A stretch of 64,000 bases of DNA from Chryseobacterium arthrosphaerae (GTDB lineage: Bacteria; Bacteroidota; Bacteroidia; Flavobacteriales; Weeksellaceae). The notes under the pieces are model-generated. The model ran no database searches. It saw only the letters and a list, made by a program, of their open reading frames with translations, and had not been told where the DNA came from. The stretch covers positions 2,914,001 through 2,978,000 of the forward strand of contig NZ_MAYG01000001.1 of assembly GCF_001684965.1 (NCBI RefSeq), read 5' to 3'. How positions within the stretch are numbered: the first letter of the stretch is position 1; every line of letters begins with the position of its first letter. Below, piece after piece: positions 44,922-54,709 of this stretch. A program made the translations under genes and the position numbers.

Positions 44922-46181
44922 ATGAATTTTGACCGTCTTAAAGAAAAACTTGAAATCCTTGCTGACGCTGCGAAATACGATGTTTCCTGTTCTTCCAGCG
45001 GAGGGACGAGAAAAAACAAAAAAGGTGCTTTAGGAGACAGCTCTGCAAGCGGGATATGCCATACGTATACAGAAGACGGAAGGTGTGTGTCATTGCTTAA
45101 GATTCTATTGACCAATCACTGTATTTACGATTGTGCCTATTGTGTTTCCAGAAGTTCGAATGATATTAAAAGGGCTGCTTTTACCGTGGAAGAAGTGGTA
45201 GATCTTACCATTAATTTTTACCGCAGGAATTATATTGAAGGATTATTTCTGAGCTCCGGTATTTTCAAAAATGCAGATACAACCATGGAACGTCTGGTAA
45301 GGGTGGCCAAAAAACTCCGGCTGGAAGAAAACTTCAATGGTTATATTCATTTGAAATCTATTCCCGGGGCGAGTGATGAACTGATGCAGGAAGCTGCTTT
45401 ATATGCGGACAGGTTATCTGTAAATCTTGAAATTCCTACCGAAAGCGGGTTAAAATTGCTGGCTCCTGAGAAAAACAGACAGGATATGCTCAGCCCGATG
45501 CGATATATTCAGAAAGGGATCAGCCAGTATCAGGATGAAAAAAAGATTTTAAAGAAAGTTCCCAAATTTGCTCCGGCAGGCCAATCTACCCAGATGATCG
45601 TGGGAGCCACCAATGAAAATGACTTACAGATCATCAAAGTGGCGGATCATTTTTATAAAAATTTCAACCTGAAAAGAGTGTATTATTCCGGCTATGTCCC
45701 TGTTCTGGAAGATAAAAGACTTCCTTCTTTAACGACTGAGGTTCCTATGCTTAGGGAAAACAGGTTGTATCAGTCGGATTGGCTGATGCGGTTTTACGGT
45801 TTTAAAGCAGAAGAGATTTTAGACCCGAATGTTCCTTTCCTTGATCTGGAAGTGGATCCTAAATTAAGCTGGGCATTACGACATTTAGATCAGTTTCCTG
45901 TCAGTCTTCAGACTGCAGATTATCAGATGATTCTGAGGATTCCGGGAATTGGGGTAAAAACAGCCCAGAAAATTGTAAGTGCCAGGCGTTTTCAGATTTT
46001 AACGATGGATCATTTGAAAAAATTGGGTGCAGCCGTAAACCGGGCAAAATATTTTATTGATTTTAATGCCGGTAATGCCTATCTGCGGTATTTAACAGAT
46101 AAGAATTTCAGAAAATTAATTGTTGGTGGTAGTTCTTCCAAGTTCCACAACCAGTTTTCCCAGCAGCTGAGCCTGTTTTAA
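44922..46181 (+). CDS. radical SAM protein, putative DNA modification/repair type
   Basis: 419 residues. The [4Fe-4S] motif is CIYDCAYC (Cys67, 71, 74), followed by VEEVVDLTINFYRRN. The C-terminal part has a helix-hairpin-helix (LRIPGIGVKTAQKIVSARRF, about residues 330-349), which binds DNA. It belongs to the family always paired with a TIGR03915-type protein, as here 36 bp downstream. The substrate is unproven; DNA is inferred from the HhH. Start chosen by the promoter at 44841-44871. Confidence 0.9.
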   Translation: MNFDRLKEKLEILADAAKYDVSCSSSGGTRKNKKGALGDSSASGICHTYTEDGRCVSLLKILLTNHCIYDCAYCVSRSSNDIKRAAFTVEEVVDLTINFYRRNYIEGLFLSSGIFKNADTTMERLVRVAKKLRLEENFNGYIHLKSIPGASDELMQEAALYADRLSVNLEIPTESGLKLLAPEKNRQDMLSPMRYIQKGISQYQDEKKILKKVPKFAPAGQSTQMIVGATNENDLQIIKVADHFYKNFNLKRVYYSGYVPVLEDKRLPSLTTEVPMLRENRLYQSDWLMRFYGFKAEEILDPNVPFLDLEVDPKLSWALRHLDQFPVSLQTADYQMILRIPGIGVKTAQKIVSARRFQILTMDHLKKLGAAVNRAKYFIDFNAGNAYLRYLTDKNFRKLIVGGSSSKFHNQFSQQLSLF

Positions 46182-46217
46182 TCCGACATCAACGACATTG
46201 ATATTTTTATAGACTTA

Positions 46218-46979
46218 ATGATAACAACCTTACTCTACGACGGAAGTTTTGACGGCCTTTTTACAGCGGTATTTGAAGTTTTTGAATACCGGTATCAGGA
46301 GGTGGAAATTGTGAGCAGAGAAAAATATCATCAGGAAAATATATTTGCAGAGATTCACGAAGTTATCACGCAAAATACCAAATCTGAACGGGTACTCAAT
46401 AAATTAGAGCAGAGTATCGGAAAACAGGGTATTCATCAACTTTTAAAAGTTTTTTTATCCGAAGACCGGGAAATGGAACATTTAATTTTATCTGCCGTAA
46501 AGCAATCTGTAAAGCATCAGGGTGAAAATATTCTTGAAAATTTTGCAGATCCTGACATTTTAAAAATTTCAAAAATCTGTAAATCCGTAGGACGTGAAAG
46601 TCACAGAATGACCGCATTTGTCCGCTTCGAAAAAATGCAGGACGGTGTTTTTTTCTCAAAAATAGATCCTGATTTCAATGTTATCCCTTTAATCAGAAAA
46701 CATTTCAAAGACCGTTATCAGGACCAGAAATGGATGATTTATGATCTGAGAAGAAATTACGGTATTTTATATGATCTCGAAAGCTGTGATTTCTTTTATC
46801 CGGATGAAAAGCTGGATTTCCACCAGTATCAGCAGAAGTTCCATGATGAGGAAAAAAATTATCAAACACTTTGGCAGCGGTATTTTACAAAAACCAATAT
46901 CCTTGAAAGAAAGAATATGAAACTGCATATTCAGCATGTTCCGAAAAGATACTGGAAATACCTGACAGAGAAATGCTAG
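46218..46979 (+). CDS. TIGR03915 family putative DNA repair protein
   Basis: 253 residues. N-terminus TTLLYDGSFDGLFTAVFEVFE is the family hallmark, with RESHRMTAFVRFEKM and VIPLIRKHFKDRYQDQKWMIYDLRR in the middle. It follows the radical SAM gene by 36 bp. Members contain a uracil-glycosylase-like or related part and are thought to work with the radical SAM enzyme on DNA. No catalytic residues can be assigned here. Its stop opens the 889-bp DnaA-box region. Confidence 0.88.
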   Translation: MITTLLYDGSFDGLFTAVFEVFEYRYQEVEIVSREKYHQENIFAEIHEVITQNTKSERVLNKLEQSIGKQGIHQLLKVFLSEDREMEHLILSAVKQSVKHQGENILENFADPDILKISKICKSVGRESHRMTAFVRFEKMQDGVFFSKIDPDFNVIPLIRKHFKDRYQDQKWMIYDLRRNYGILYDLESCDFFYPDEKLDFHQYQQKFHDEEKNYQTLWQRYFTKTNILERKNMKLHIQHVPKRYWKYLTEKC

Positions 46980-47013
46980 ATACATTTCCCTCCGATCTAA
47001 AGATTCAATCCGG

Positions 47014-47870
47014 ATTCCATATTGTGGATAACTTTTCACTTCAAATGTATGATTATGACCTTTTCAAATACCCTCTGACAGCTATTTTTATTAATCAACT
47101 AGTTCTGTGACAGATAGAGAAAGCTTCAATTGACATTCTCATATTGTGGATAACTTTTTCCAATCTCAGATTCACACAGATACCTTTTGGAAGAGAGTTT
47201 TTAATCCGGATGAAACAGCAGACAGAATGAATTCATATTCTGATATTGTGGATAACTTTTTCAAATGCCCTTATTAAGCAAATTCACATCAATGTCCTTT
47301 CCTGAAGGATTTCAGAATGTATTGAATTTATGAAAGATACAATGATGATTAGGGCACAATTCCATATTGTGGATAACTTTTTCAAACCACACATTCGGCA
47401 GATTACACAGATGTTTAGGATGGAAATCTAAGCTTTTCAAAAATCCGGGTGGTATTTCCATATTCAAAGCGTTGAATTTTAAATTTAGCCTGCAGCTATC
47501 ATTTCTGACTTTGTGGATAACTTTTTTGGATTGCTATGCTGCAAAACCTTCGATTCTAAAGGATTTACCTAAGATACTGGATATCAATAATCCAGCATGT
47601 ATAAAACTTAAGAATCCCATATTGTGGATAACTTTTTTCACCTTAGACTATTGCAAAAATGTCTGTTTTAAAGAGTTTTCTTAAGTATTTAAGGATCAGA
47701 AACCTGCAATGTAATTCTATTCAGAAATATCATATTGTGGATAACTTTTTTGATACATCATAATAATGACAGAAAAGTTCTAAGAATAAACCTTTCTTTC
47801 TCTCTCGCAGATTCCGGAGATTACGCAGATTTTAATTTTCAGAGGTATTTTCCGGCCTGTGGATCATTTT
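47014..47870 (-). repeat. array of DnaA boxes: candidate oriC or DnaA-titration locus
   Basis: Between the convergent TIGR03915 and AlkC-like genes are 889 bp without a gene. Seven copies of TGTGGATAA (minus strand TTATCCACA, the perfect E. coli-type DnaA box) start at 47023, 47145, 47247, 47368, 47512, 47623 and 47736, all in one orientation. A degenerate eighth (TGTGGATCA) is at 47859. Spacings are 122, 102, 121, 144, 111, 113 and 123 bp. Each box lies in a longer block with consensus CATATTGTGGATAACTTTTT; the T run grows from 4 to 6 across the array. The intervals are AT-rich and unlike one another. I found no other perfect box in this window. Confidence 0.85.
47388..47414. repeat. degenerate CAGAT-rich dispersed element
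   Basis: The stretch with ATTCGGCAGATTACACAGAT shares ATTCGGCAGAT with the inverted repeat at 34458-34496. A related run with CAGAT units at 9-13 bp spacing lies at about 47806-47831 (GCAGATTCCGGAGATTACGC). They look like remnants of a short dispersed repeat. Confidence 0.4.
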
Positions 47871-48669
47871 ATTTCCGGATTGTCCGAAGTGCCTTTTTAA
47901 CAATATATTGAGTTTCTTTGGTTGGACTCTCCCGCAGCCATTCATCACAAACTTCCACTACAAACTCAGGCTGCGACTTGCCGACATCATTCAGCCAGTT
48001 GCCAACGCTGTCCTGTACATAGCGGGCCGGATCTGACCGTAAAGGCTCTAAAATTTCCAGTCCCAGCCCCGGATTTTGCTTCAATTCCTGAATATGCTCA
48101 CACCACACGCCTCTCGGCCTGGTAGATTCACTGGCAAAGCGTCTGATATTTTCATTTTTGTGGCTCGTCCACTCTGATAAAATAGTGATACTGTCAGTCA
48201 GGTTTTTTGAAATATCCGGCCGCATGGTCATCCAACAGATTTCCCGCACTCCAAAATGAGGGTCTGCAGCGAACGGTTGTATTCTTTTGAATTTGTCTTT
48301 TAAATCCAATCTGTCATTTCTTCCAATAGTATAAGCAGCCCAGCACCGTACCAGATCTGCCTGATGTATTAAAAGTTCTGACAGGAATTCATCATCCTCA
48401 TTGGCCACTGCAAGATCTAATAATCCTGTTCCTATAGCTTCGTTAACTGTATTGACGGTCTGTTTTTTCAACTGTTCAACCTTTTTCAGTACAGGCTGAA
48501 GATATTCTGAACGATTATTTTGTCTTAATAAGTTTGCCAGTAAAAGTTTCTGATCTACTGCCAGCCATTCCGTAAGATTTGCTGTTTCTATTTCTCCCCG
48601 GTTCAACTGTTCTAAAATATCTGCGGGAATATCTTTAATGGAGCGGGCTCCTTTTCGCTTTTCTGTCAT
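47869..48669 (-). CDS. AlkC-like DNA alkylation repair protein
   Basis: 266 residues made of HEAT-like helical repeats with no signal peptide. The motif RRFASESTRPRGVW (about residues 177-190) and the region LEPLRSDPARYVQDSVGNWLND are typical of the AlkC/AlkD group, which remove N3/N7-alkylated bases without flipping. Its ATG overlaps the stop of the peroxiredoxin-like gene (4 bp). It faces the radical SAM/TIGR03915 pair across the DnaA-box region. Confidence 0.82.
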   Translation of the reverse strand: MTEKRKGARSIKDIPADILEQLNRGEIETANLTEWLAVDQKLLLANLLRQNNRSEYLQPVLKKVEQLKKQTVNTVNEAIGTGLLDLAVANEDDEFLSELLIHQADLVRCWAAYTIGRNDRLDLKDKFKRIQPFAADPHFGVREICWMTMRPDISKNLTDSITILSEWTSHKNENIRRFASESTRPRGVWCEHIQELKQNPGLGLEILEPLRSDPARYVQDSVGNWLNDVGKSQPEFVVEVCDEWLRESPTKETQYIVKKALRTIRK

Positions 48670-49304
48670 AACGCCTGTATTAGTTCTTCCACATCTACTC
48701 TGTTCATGTAATTTACATCTAAATATTTAAATATAACCCTCCTGTCCTGATCCACTACGAAAACTGCCGGAACAGGAAGTAAGTTTTCATCATTATTATT
48801 AAACTCAGAAAGGTTGATTCCTAAATTACGGTAATAAGGCAGTACAAAATCCTGCAATTGAAAAACAATTCCTAATTTTTTAGCGAAATCATTATTCTGA
48901 TCAGACAATACTTCAAACCCAAGCTTATTCTTTTCCGCCATACTCAGAGAATGATCCGGAGTCTGTGGAGAAACAGCGATTAAAACAGCGTTTTTATCTT
49001 TTATACGGGAAAGGTTATCCTGCAGAAATTTTAATTCCAGATTGCAGTAAGGGCACCAGCTGCCTCTGTAAAAGGCCAGTATCATTTTTCCTTTCTTCAG
49101 AATATCATTGGAATCAATCATTTTACCTGTTGCATTGGGCAGTATAAATTCAGGCATCTTCTCACCGGGCTGAATGCATCTGTCTTCCATATTTTTTGTT
49201 TTTAAATCGTCAACAGACTTTCCAAATGCATTTATAACCTCCTGTGGAAGCTGCGATGAAAGTTCCTGATTCAGCTGTTCAATCTGTTTGGCCAATGTGT
49301 TCAT
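48666..49304 (-). CDS. peroxiredoxin-like (AhpC/TSA) protein
   Basis: 212 residues. Redox motif GSWCPYC in a thioredoxin fold (about residues 81-87), with FVVDQDRRVIFKYLD at the C-terminal side. The N-terminal 50 residues form a helical extension. It should reduce peroxides or act as a thiol reductase. It overlaps the AlkC-like gene and is divergent from an HxlR-type regulator, which likely controls it. Confidence 0.85.
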   Translation of the reverse strand: MNTLAKQIEQLNQELSSQLPQEVINAFGKSVDDLKTKNMEDRCIQPGEKMPEFILPNATGKMIDSNDILKKGKMILAFYRGSWCPYCNLELKFLQDNLSRIKDKNAVLIAVSPQTPDHSLSMAEKNKLGFEVLSDQNNDFAKKLGIVFQLQDFVLPYYRNLGINLSEFNNNDENLLPVPAVFVVDQDRRVIFKYLDVNYMNRVDVEELIQAL

Positions 49305-49366
49305 GTTTTTAATTTTATTATTTTTACAAAGGTCTAAAAGCCGCTACACATAAGCAATAACGCATA

Positions 49367-49389
49367 TTTTTCACCCATAGGGATAAAAA
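49367..49389 (+). promoter_or_regulatory. imperfect palindrome in the HxlR/peroxiredoxin intergenic region
   Basis: TTTTTCACCC-ATA-GGGATAAAAA: arms match at 8 of 10 positions. It lies 10 bp before the HxlR ATG. A candidate operator for the divergent pair. Confidence 0.45.
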
Positions 49390-49399
49390 AGTCAATTTT

Positions 49400-49747
49400 A
49401 TGGAAACAAAGGGAATAGCTGAAGAAAATAAAATCTGTCCGTTGGAAATCGCCGTTAATACCATCAGTGGAAAATGGAAAATTCCCATCGTATGGCAGAT
49501 CAATGAAGGGAAAAAACGTCCAAGTGAATTTTTGAGGGGAATTGCCAAGGTAGATCGTAGAGTGCTCAACCAACAACTCACGGAAATGGTTGATGACGGC
49601 ATTCTGACCAAACAGTCTTTCAATGAATTGCCCCCAAGGGTTGAATATACCCTTACAGAGCTTGGAGACAAACTGGTTCAGATTCTCTGGCTGCTGAATG
49701 ATTGGGGAAAACTTCTGATTCCTGAAGACGATAATACAAAAGTTTAA
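49400..49747 (+). CDS. HxlR family transcriptional regulator
   Basis: 115 residues, a single winged helix: NTISGKWKIPIVWQI, RPSEFLRGIAKVDRRVLNQQL and PPRVEYTLTELG. Cys13 in ENKICPLE sits at the place of the conserved redox-sensing Cys of this family (as in YodB/HypR). Its partner is the divergent peroxiredoxin-like gene, which suits thiol- or electrophile-responsive control. The operator candidate is at 49367-49389. Confidence 0.88.
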   Translation: METKGIAEENKICPLEIAVNTISGKWKIPIVWQINEGKKRPSEFLRGIAKVDRRVLNQQLTEMVDDGILTKQSFNELPPRVEYTLTELGDKLVQILWLLNDWGKLLIPEDDNTKV

Positions 49748-50095
49748 CAGATTTCTGTATTTCTATTGAAGGAAAATTTTGGATGAGATACTGATGTATT
49801 TGTTGGAAATGCAAAGACGTAAATTATTTTTTATAGATGATGCTTTATTTTATTCTTCAATAAATTGTATACTGCATATTTAAATCTATGAAAACCTATG
49901 TTCATATTTGGTTAGTTTTTTAACAACATAGGAACATAGAAATAGAGTTGCTGAAATCTTAATATCGAGCGAAGCCGCAATATTCTGTGTCTTAAAATAT
50001 TTCCAATCCTTATAAACCTTTGCGCTTTCCTACAAAAAGCTTATCTTCAATGTTTCAATATCCAACAAAAAACACCATATTGGTAAGCGAATCAG
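49748..50095. other. gene-free stretch with degenerate repeats
   Basis: 348 bp with no open frame of note. It has an inverted repeat CCTATGTT / AACATAGG (about 49896 and 49925), followed by ATAG-type repeats, and remnants reading GCAAAGACGTAAA and CCTTTGCGCTTTCC that look like worn Bacteroidota intergenic repeats. No RNA gene recognised. Confidence 0.45.
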
Positions 50096-50974
50096 ATGAA
50101 TATGAAAAAAATTATTCCGGGAATAGTGATGACCATTGTTTTATGGAGTTGCGGCCATGATAAGGCTCCAAAAAATAATATTTCTCAGGAAACAACGGAT
50201 TTAACACCTAAAAGTTCCGTCCCTATCAATAAAGAAAAGAACACTGTAAAAGAACGATTTTCAACTCCTGAAGGCTATGAATGGCAGGATGAAAAACAGA
50301 ATTCTTTCGGATATTTTATTGAAAATTTTAAATTGAAACCTTACGGCAGCCAGATTTTAAGATATGACGGCGCTCCTGTTTCTACCCAACATCTTCATGA
50401 AGCCGTGTTTGACATTGATACAGGAAATAAAGATCTTCAGCAATGTGCGGACGCTGTTATCCGATTAAGAGCAGAATATCTGTATACAATGAAAAGGTAT
50501 GACGAGATTCAGTTTCACTTTACCAGTGGTGATCTTCTGAGATGGAATGATTATAAAAACGGGACCAGGGCTTTTGTCAGCGGAAATTCAGTGAGTTTCA
50601 GAAAAACGGCCGGTTTTGATGATTCCTATCTGAATTTCAGGAATTATCTGGACCTCATCTTCAATTATGCAGGAACAATTTCCCTTAATAAGGAAACTCA
50701 GCCTGTACTGAAAAACCCAGATTTAAAGACAGGTGATATCCTGATTACTCCGGGAAGTCCGGGACATGTTGTTTTTGTTGCCGGTGTGTGCAGCAATAAA
50801 GAAGGAAAGAAATTATTTTTATTGGGTGAAGGTTTTACTCCGGCCCAGTCTATTCATTTGCTGTCCAATCCTTTTCACCAGAATATTTCGCCATGGTATG
50901 AGCTTGACGTCAATGCTCCGGAAACCAAAACGGCACGTTATATTTTTAAACCTACAAACTTCAGAAGCTTTTAA
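50096..50974 (+). CDS. DUF4846 family lipoprotein
   Basis: 292 residues; ATG 50096 or ATG 50102. Lipoprotein signal with lipobox VLWSC (Cys19), a Ser/Thr-rich linker, then the DUF4846 core: RFSTPEGYEWQ, NSFGYFIENFKLKPYGS, ALRLRAEYLY-type helix (VIRLRAEYLYTMKRYDEIQFHFTSG) and GDILITPGSPGHVVFV. The last motif resembles the Asp-x-x-Ile-x-Pro...His turn of NlpC/P60- or CHAP-like folds, but catalytic Cys placement is not clear. Outer-membrane or periplasmic. Precedes pfkA on the same strand. Confidence 0.78.
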   Translation: MNMKKIIPGIVMTIVLWSCGHDKAPKNNISQETTDLTPKSSVPINKEKNTVKERFSTPEGYEWQDEKQNSFGYFIENFKLKPYGSQILRYDGAPVSTQHLHEAVFDIDTGNKDLQQCADAVIRLRAEYLYTMKRYDEIQFHFTSGDLLRWNDYKNGTRAFVSGNSVSFRKTAGFDDSYLNFRNYLDLIFNYAGTISLNKETQPVLKNPDLKTGDILITPGSPGHVVFVAGVCSNKEGKKLFLLGEGFTPAQSIHLLSNPFHQNISPWYELDVNAPETKTARYIFKPTNFRSF

Positions 50975-51029
50975 TACTTTATATTCAAAACTATTGAAAA
51001 GTTACTACGATAATCTGAACTTGTTTTTG

Positions 51030-51037
51030 TAAATTTG
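51030..51037 (+). promoter_or_regulatory. -7 promoter element of pfkA
   Basis: TAAATTTG, 20 nt before the pfkA ATG. Confidence 0.5.
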
Positions 51038-51057
51038 TGTTCGAAATTTTTTACTAG

Positions 51058-52044
51058 ATGAAAGAGAGTGCTGTAAAAAAGATTGCAGTTCTTACTTCAG
51101 GAGGCGACTCTCCGGGTATGAATGCTGCATTAAGAGCGGTAGTAAGAACCGCCAATTACTATAATATCGAATGTTACGGAGTGAGAGAAGGCTACAATGG
51201 CCTTATCAACAACGATTTCCTGAAAATGGGAGCCCGTTCCGTAAAAAATATAATCAACCAGGGTGGAACGATTCTAAAGTCTGCCAGATCCGCTGAATTC
51301 AGAACAGCAGAAGGCCGTCAGAAAGCGTATGACAATTGTGTAAAACTCGGAATCGACGGATTGGTATGCATCGGTGGAGACGGAACTTTTACCGGAGCCA
51401 AGATCTTCAATGAAGAATTCGGTATCCGCGTGATCGGTATCCCGGGAACGATCGATAATGATATTTTCGGAACTGATAATACCATCGGGTATGATACGGC
51501 ATTGAATACCGCCATGGAGGCAATTGATAAGATCCGTGATACGGCAACTTCCCACAACAGGGTTTTCTTTGTGGAAGTAATGGGTCGTGATGCAGGGTTT
51601 ATTGCTTTAAACAGTGGTTTGGCTACAGGTGCTCTGGATATTCTTATTCCTGAGAAAAAAGACAGCATGGATGATCTTTTTACCAACTTCAGAAAAGCTG
51701 AAAAAACAGGAAAAGCATCCAGCATTGTAGTGGTAGCTGAAGGCGAAAAATTAGCCAACGTTTATGAGCTTGCCGAAAAGACCAAACAGACATTCCCTGA
51801 CTATGATATTCGTGTAGCCGTTTTAGGACACATGCAGAGAGGAGGTTCGCCGAGCTGTGCAGACAGAGTGCTTGCAAGCAGACTGGGATATGGTGCAGTA
51901 GTAGGATTGATGGAAGGGCAAAGCAATGTGATGGCAGGAATGCGTTCCAACGATGTGGTATACACGCCTATCGAGGAAGCTATTAAAAAACATAATGAAA
52001 TCAACAAAGATCTGATGTTGATCTCAGAAATTTTAGCAATCTAA
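51058..52044 (+). CDS. pfkA: 6-phosphofructokinase
   Basis: Phosphorylates fructose-6-phosphate with ATP, the committed step of glycolysis. 328 residues, bacterial type. TSGGDSPGMNAALR, CIGGDGTFTGA (ATP site), PGTIDNDIFGTDNTIG with the catalytic Asp, and VEVMGRDAGFIAL (sugar-phosphate site). ATG 51058 gives the usual N-terminus. gap follows by 33 bp, so the two glycolytic genes likely form an operon. Confidence 0.96.
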   Translation: MKESAVKKIAVLTSGGDSPGMNAALRAVVRTANYYNIECYGVREGYNGLINNDFLKMGARSVKNIINQGGTILKSARSAEFRTAEGRQKAYDNCVKLGIDGLVCIGGDGTFTGAKIFNEEFGIRVIGIPGTIDNDIFGTDNTIGYDTALNTAMEAIDKIRDTATSHNRVFFVEVMGRDAGFIALNSGLATGALDILIPEKKDSMDDLFTNFRKAEKTGKASSIVVVAEGEKLANVYELAEKTKQTFPDYDIRVAVLGHMQRGGSPSCADRVLASRLGYGAVVGLMEGQSNVMAGMRSNDVVYTPIEEAIKKHNEINKDLMLISEILAI

Positions 52045-52065
52045 TTATTTTTATAAATCTAATAA

Positions 52066-53082
<1,017 letters not shown>

Positions 53083-53113
53083 TCGGTAATGAGCGATAAG
53101 CAATGAGTAATAT

Positions 53114-53142
53114 AAAACCTTCCTGATGGGAAGGTTTTTTTG
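53114..53142 (+). terminator. terminator after gap
   Basis: AAACCTTCC / GGAAGGTTT with a short loop, then a T run. Ends the pfkA-gap transcript. Confidence 0.9.
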
Positions 53143-53150
53143 TATTAATA

Positions 53151-54509
53151 TTATTTTTTTTCACTATTACTCAAATTATAAGTCACTCCAAAAAACCATG
53201 CTCCCTTATAAATATTATCATATCGTATTTCGGTATCTGCAACATTAATAAATGCATATCTATCCGAGTCTGCAAGAGCTGATAAATTTGATTTATTTAT
53301 TCTTTTAACTTTTATAAATGAATAACCAAAAGTTGTAATTAATCTATTTTTTTCTAAAAAAAATAAAGAAGCTCCACCATAAAAACCTGCACTGGCATTA
53401 TCTGCTAAACTGATCCCAAAAGAAAAACCTGGTTGAACCAAAGTTTCTGGATCATTATGATAAACATGTATTAAACCACCTAATGCATTTGTGATCCTAT
53501 CTGTATTTCCCTTTGCTATTTCTTTGTTTCCAAGAGAGTTTGTATAAGAAGTATAATTATCATTACCTATAAAGCTCAGAAAATAACCAGCACTGAAATT
53601 GATCTTCCAACCCCCAGAAGTAGTAAATTTAATTGGAGAATAAGAATACACTACCTTCCCCTTATTATTCTTAAGTTGTGGAGTAATAATATTTACATCC
53701 TCAGTCAATTGTTGAGCAGGCAAAATGATGTTAAAGTTTGTTGTTATAATTCTCTTGTAAAAGGAAATTCCATTATTTGCTTTTAAAGATATTTTATCAG
53801 TATTTAACGAAACATTTTTATAAATTTCAGATGCTAATAAAAAATCTTTATTATAAAAATTACTTAGATTTAATTGTTTAGTTAAACCAACAAATTTTTC
53901 GTAATCTTTAGTAAGTTGAGAATAAGCTAAAGATAAGGACTCCAAATTCGATTCAATTTTCTTATAATCTTCAATGGTTGGATCAAAGTGAGAAAAATGA
54001 GAAAAGTATATTTTTTTAGAACTTTCAACTACAGCAATTGAATCAATAAAAATCGAATCAGAAACAACAAAATTAAGTTCATCATCTAGCAACATTTGTG
54101 ACCTTACTAATTGATAACTTTGAAAAAAAGATTTCAAATCATCGTGTACACTATTATACAAATTTTCATATTCTTCTGTTCTACTTTTTTTATTTCCATT
54201 ATCAAAGACTGCCATCACAGCCGAATTGACAACTATAACCTCTGCTATATCTGGATTTGCTGACTTTATATTATTTAAAAACCACTGTGGTGGTTCAAAT
54301 TCCACATTTTCAACTTTAGTAGTAGAAAATCCTGAAACTTTAAAAACATTTACACCTTTTAATAAAAACTCAACATATGTATTTTTTTCCAATATACTTG
54401 GTATTTCTTTATCTTTAGATAAGTCTATTCTAATTACTTTAGCTTTTTTTTGCCCTAAAATCACTCCCACCCACCCGAGCAGCAGCAGTAATAAAATTTT
54501 TGTTTTCAT
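53151..54509 (-). CDS. AT-rich secreted protein of unknown function
   Basis: 452 residues. Signal peptide MKTKILLLLLLGWVGVILG, a long helical/coiled part (about 60-210), and a C-terminal region with strand patterns (GGWKINFSAGYFLSFIG, FSFGISLADNASAGFYGGASLFF) that suggest a small outer-membrane barrel. It is visibly more AT-rich than its neighbours and uses more A/T-ending codons and more Asn, Lys and Ser. I do not recognise the family. It may be a recent acquisition or a fast-evolving orphan. Confidence 0.6.
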   Translation of the reverse strand: MKTKILLLLLLGWVGVILGQKKAKVIRIDLSKDKEIPSILEKNTYVEFLLKGVNVFKVSGFSTTKVENVEFEPPQWFLNNIKSANPDIAEVIVVNSAVMAVFDNGNKKSRTEEYENLYNSVHDDLKSFFQSYQLVRSQMLLDDELNFVVSDSIFIDSIAVVESSKKIYFSHFSHFDPTIEDYKKIESNLESLSLAYSQLTKDYEKFVGLTKQLNLSNFYNKDFLLASEIYKNVSLNTDKISLKANNGISFYKRIITTNFNIILPAQQLTEDVNIITPQLKNNKGKVVYSYSPIKFTTSGGWKINFSAGYFLSFIGNDNYTSYTNSLGNKEIAKGNTDRITNALGGLIHVYHNDPETLVQPGFSFGISLADNASAGFYGGASLFFLEKNRLITTFGYSFIKVKRINKSNLSALADSDRYAFINVADTEIRYDNIYKGAWFFGVTYNLSNSEKK

Positions 54510-54709
54510 GATTATTTGTTTTTAGATTAATGAATTTTCGGTTTGAGTGCTATTAATTTGTATCAAAGATTGCATTTATTGGAAAGCAAAAAAATTACCC
54601 TTTTGTAGTATTTTTCAGCAACAAGAGGATTGAAGTATATTCCAAATGACAAATCTCACCATAAAACTTCGGTGCAAAACTTGTATTTTTATAGGTAAAG
54701 GAATGAACA

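Noticed and set aside
47367..47684. Coding gene of about 105 residues inside the array
   Set aside because: Its recurring LWITF comes only from translating the DNA repeat. It has no usual start context and no recognisable protein.
47014..47745. CRISPR array
   Set aside because: The repeats are about 20 bp but the intervals are 80-125 bp and vary in length, there is no leader, and no cas genes are near. The core is a DnaA box.
51058..51758. Long antisense frames over pfkA
   Set aside because: They mirror the codon pattern of pfkA and show no protein motif.
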